Shown: positions 63,435 through 64,000 of the stretch, piece by piece | How the letters are laid out: the number at the start of each line of letters is the position of its first letter | Position numbering within the stretch: the stretch's first letter is position 1 | DNA from: Halictus rubicundus | Taxonomy: Eukaryota; Arthropoda; Insecta; Hymenoptera; Halictidae | Direction: 5' to 3' | Length of the DNA: 64,000 nucleotides | Assembly: GCF_050948215.1 (NCBI RefSeq) | Contig: NW_027488644.1 | Coordinates: forward strand, 62,001-126,000 | Translations under genes and position numbers: made by a program | Notes under the pieces: generated by a model | Database searches by the model: none | What the model was told of the DNA's origin: nothing | Seen by the model: the letters and a program-made list of their open reading frames with translations, nothing else

Positions 63435-64000
63435 ATAGGATAGAATAGGATAGATGATAGGATAGAGGATTGGATAGGATAGAGGATACGATACGATAGA
63501 GGATAAGATAGGATAGAGGGTAGGATAGAGAATTGGATGGGATAGAGGATAAGATACGATAGAGGATAGGATAGGATAGAGGGTAGGATAGAGAATTGAA
63601 TAGGATTGAGGATATTATGGGATAGAGGATAGGATAGGATAGGATAGCATAGAGGATAGGATATGGTAGAGGATAGGATAAGATAGAGGATAGGATAGAA
63701 TAGAGTACAGGATAGTATAGAGGATAAGATTATACAGAGAATAGGATAGGATAGAGGATAGGACAGGATAGAGGATAGGATAGGATAGAGGATAGGATAG
63801 GATAGAGGATAGGATAGGATAGAGAATAGAATACGATAGAGGAATGGATAGGATAGAGGATACCATACGATAGAGGATAGGCTGGGATAGAGGGTAGGAT
63901 AGAGAATTGAATAGGATAGAGGACACAATACGATAGAGGATAGAATAGGATATATGATATTATAGGATGGAGGATACGATATTATAGAGGATAGGATAGG
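63435..64000 (+). repeat. HOR-B-like segment at the right edge
   Basis: Matches 5720-6289 at offsets of 57,711-57,716 bp, sharing GGATATGGTAGAGG, GGATTATA in the GTAC cassette, GAGGAATGG (63839 and 6128), GGCTGGGATAG and GGACACAATACG. It differs from all four earlier HOR-B copies by GAGGATACCATACG instead of GGGGTTACCATACG and by 12-bp GATGATAGGATA instead of the 11-bp GATGTAGGATA. The window ends inside it. Confidence 0.84.

Larger units (their letters stand above)
1..64000 (+). repeat. Satellite array of 17-bp GA-phased GGATA monomers
   Basis: The sequence is tandem GGATA pentamers with a GA dinucleotide added after every second to fifth pentamer, most often the third. The main unit is GAGGATAGGATAGGATA (17 bp); 12-, 22- and 27-bp forms also occur. 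The consensus has 7 G, 7 A, 3 T and no C, so the + strand is strongly purine-rich and C appears only in variants. Every stretch I read fits this scheme and no unique sequence interrupts it. All copies are head to tail and neither array end is present. No match to a named satellite family is claimed. A eukaryotic heterochromatic location is inferred from size and homogeneity; a bacterial or phage origin is very unlikely. Confidence 0.97.

Noticed and set aside
1..64000. CRISPR-like regular repeats
   Set aside because: Repeats are contiguous with no unique spacers, the unit is 17 bp, and there are no cas genes or leader.
1..64000. Telomeric repeat array
   Set aside because: Neither TTAGGG nor TTTAGGG-type tracts occur. 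The GGATA theme is only superficially similar, and layered HORs are not expected of telomerase products.
1..64000. CENP-B box or other known centromere-protein motif
   Set aside because: I saw no sequence fitting the TTCG...CGGG core. The consensus lacks C altogether on this strand.
1..64000. Whole array as an assembly or sequencing artefact
   Set aside because: Rejected as a full explanation because numerous phased private variants distinguish the copies and the array has coherent layered structure. Individual large duplications could still be assembly effects and are flagged in the findings.

Overview
The whole 64-kb window is one uninterrupted tandem-repeat (satellite) array. I can support no protein-coding gene, RNA gene, transposable element, CRISPR array or unique-sequence island. 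The + strand is built from the pentamer GGATA with an extra GA dinucleotide inserted at intervals. This gives repeat units of 7+5n bases: mostly a 17-bp monomer, GAGGATAGGATAGGATA, with 12-, 22- and 27-bp relatives. All copies I followed lie in the same orientation. The array runs off both ends of the window. Nothing identifies the species. Size, homogeneity and layered higher-order structure point to eukaryotic constitutive heterochromatin (pericentromeric, subtelomeric or sex-chromosome-like); that is inference.

Monomers carry point variants that recur in fixed order and form recognisable cassettes: a GTAC cassette, a twin-CpG cassette, an ATTATGGG cassette and an ATATATG cassette. Strings of cassettes form higher-order repeats (HORs) that I traced by matching variant order and spacing. 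Regions, left to right: 1-4.7 kb, HOR-A material in two overlapping partial copies. 4.0-6.4 kb, first HOR-B copy. 6.4-7.4 kb, linker with private variants. 7.4-16.7 kb, three tandem HOR-A copies of about 3.05-3.11 kb. 16.7-30.0 kb, three further HOR-B copies in an alternating B/A supra-repeat of about 4.9-5.2 kb. 30.0-32.2 kb, short local tandem duplications. 30.8-43.9 kb, overlapping duplications at offsets 7,982, 2,635, 3,340 and 5,578-5,617 bp (HOR-C). 43.9-51.6 kb, a mosaic of all earlier types. 51.6-58.5 kb, tandem HOR-D of about 2.26-2.30 kb. 58.5-63.4 kb, short duplications at 1,333, 607 and 200-800 bp. 63.4-64.0 kb, HOR-B-like sequence returns with some less derived variants.

Long open frames occur only on the reverse strand. 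They arise because the reverse complement of the 17-bp monomer has no stop codon in any frame and three monomers make exactly 17 codons. The resulting Tyr/Pro/Ser/Leu/Ile-only peptides are translated satellite. No undescribed gene system is visible. The interesting content is the architecture: a GA-phased pentamer satellite with a length rule, restricted CpG and restriction-site variants, copy-number-variable monomer runs, and nested unequal-exchange junctions that can be placed to within tens of bases.
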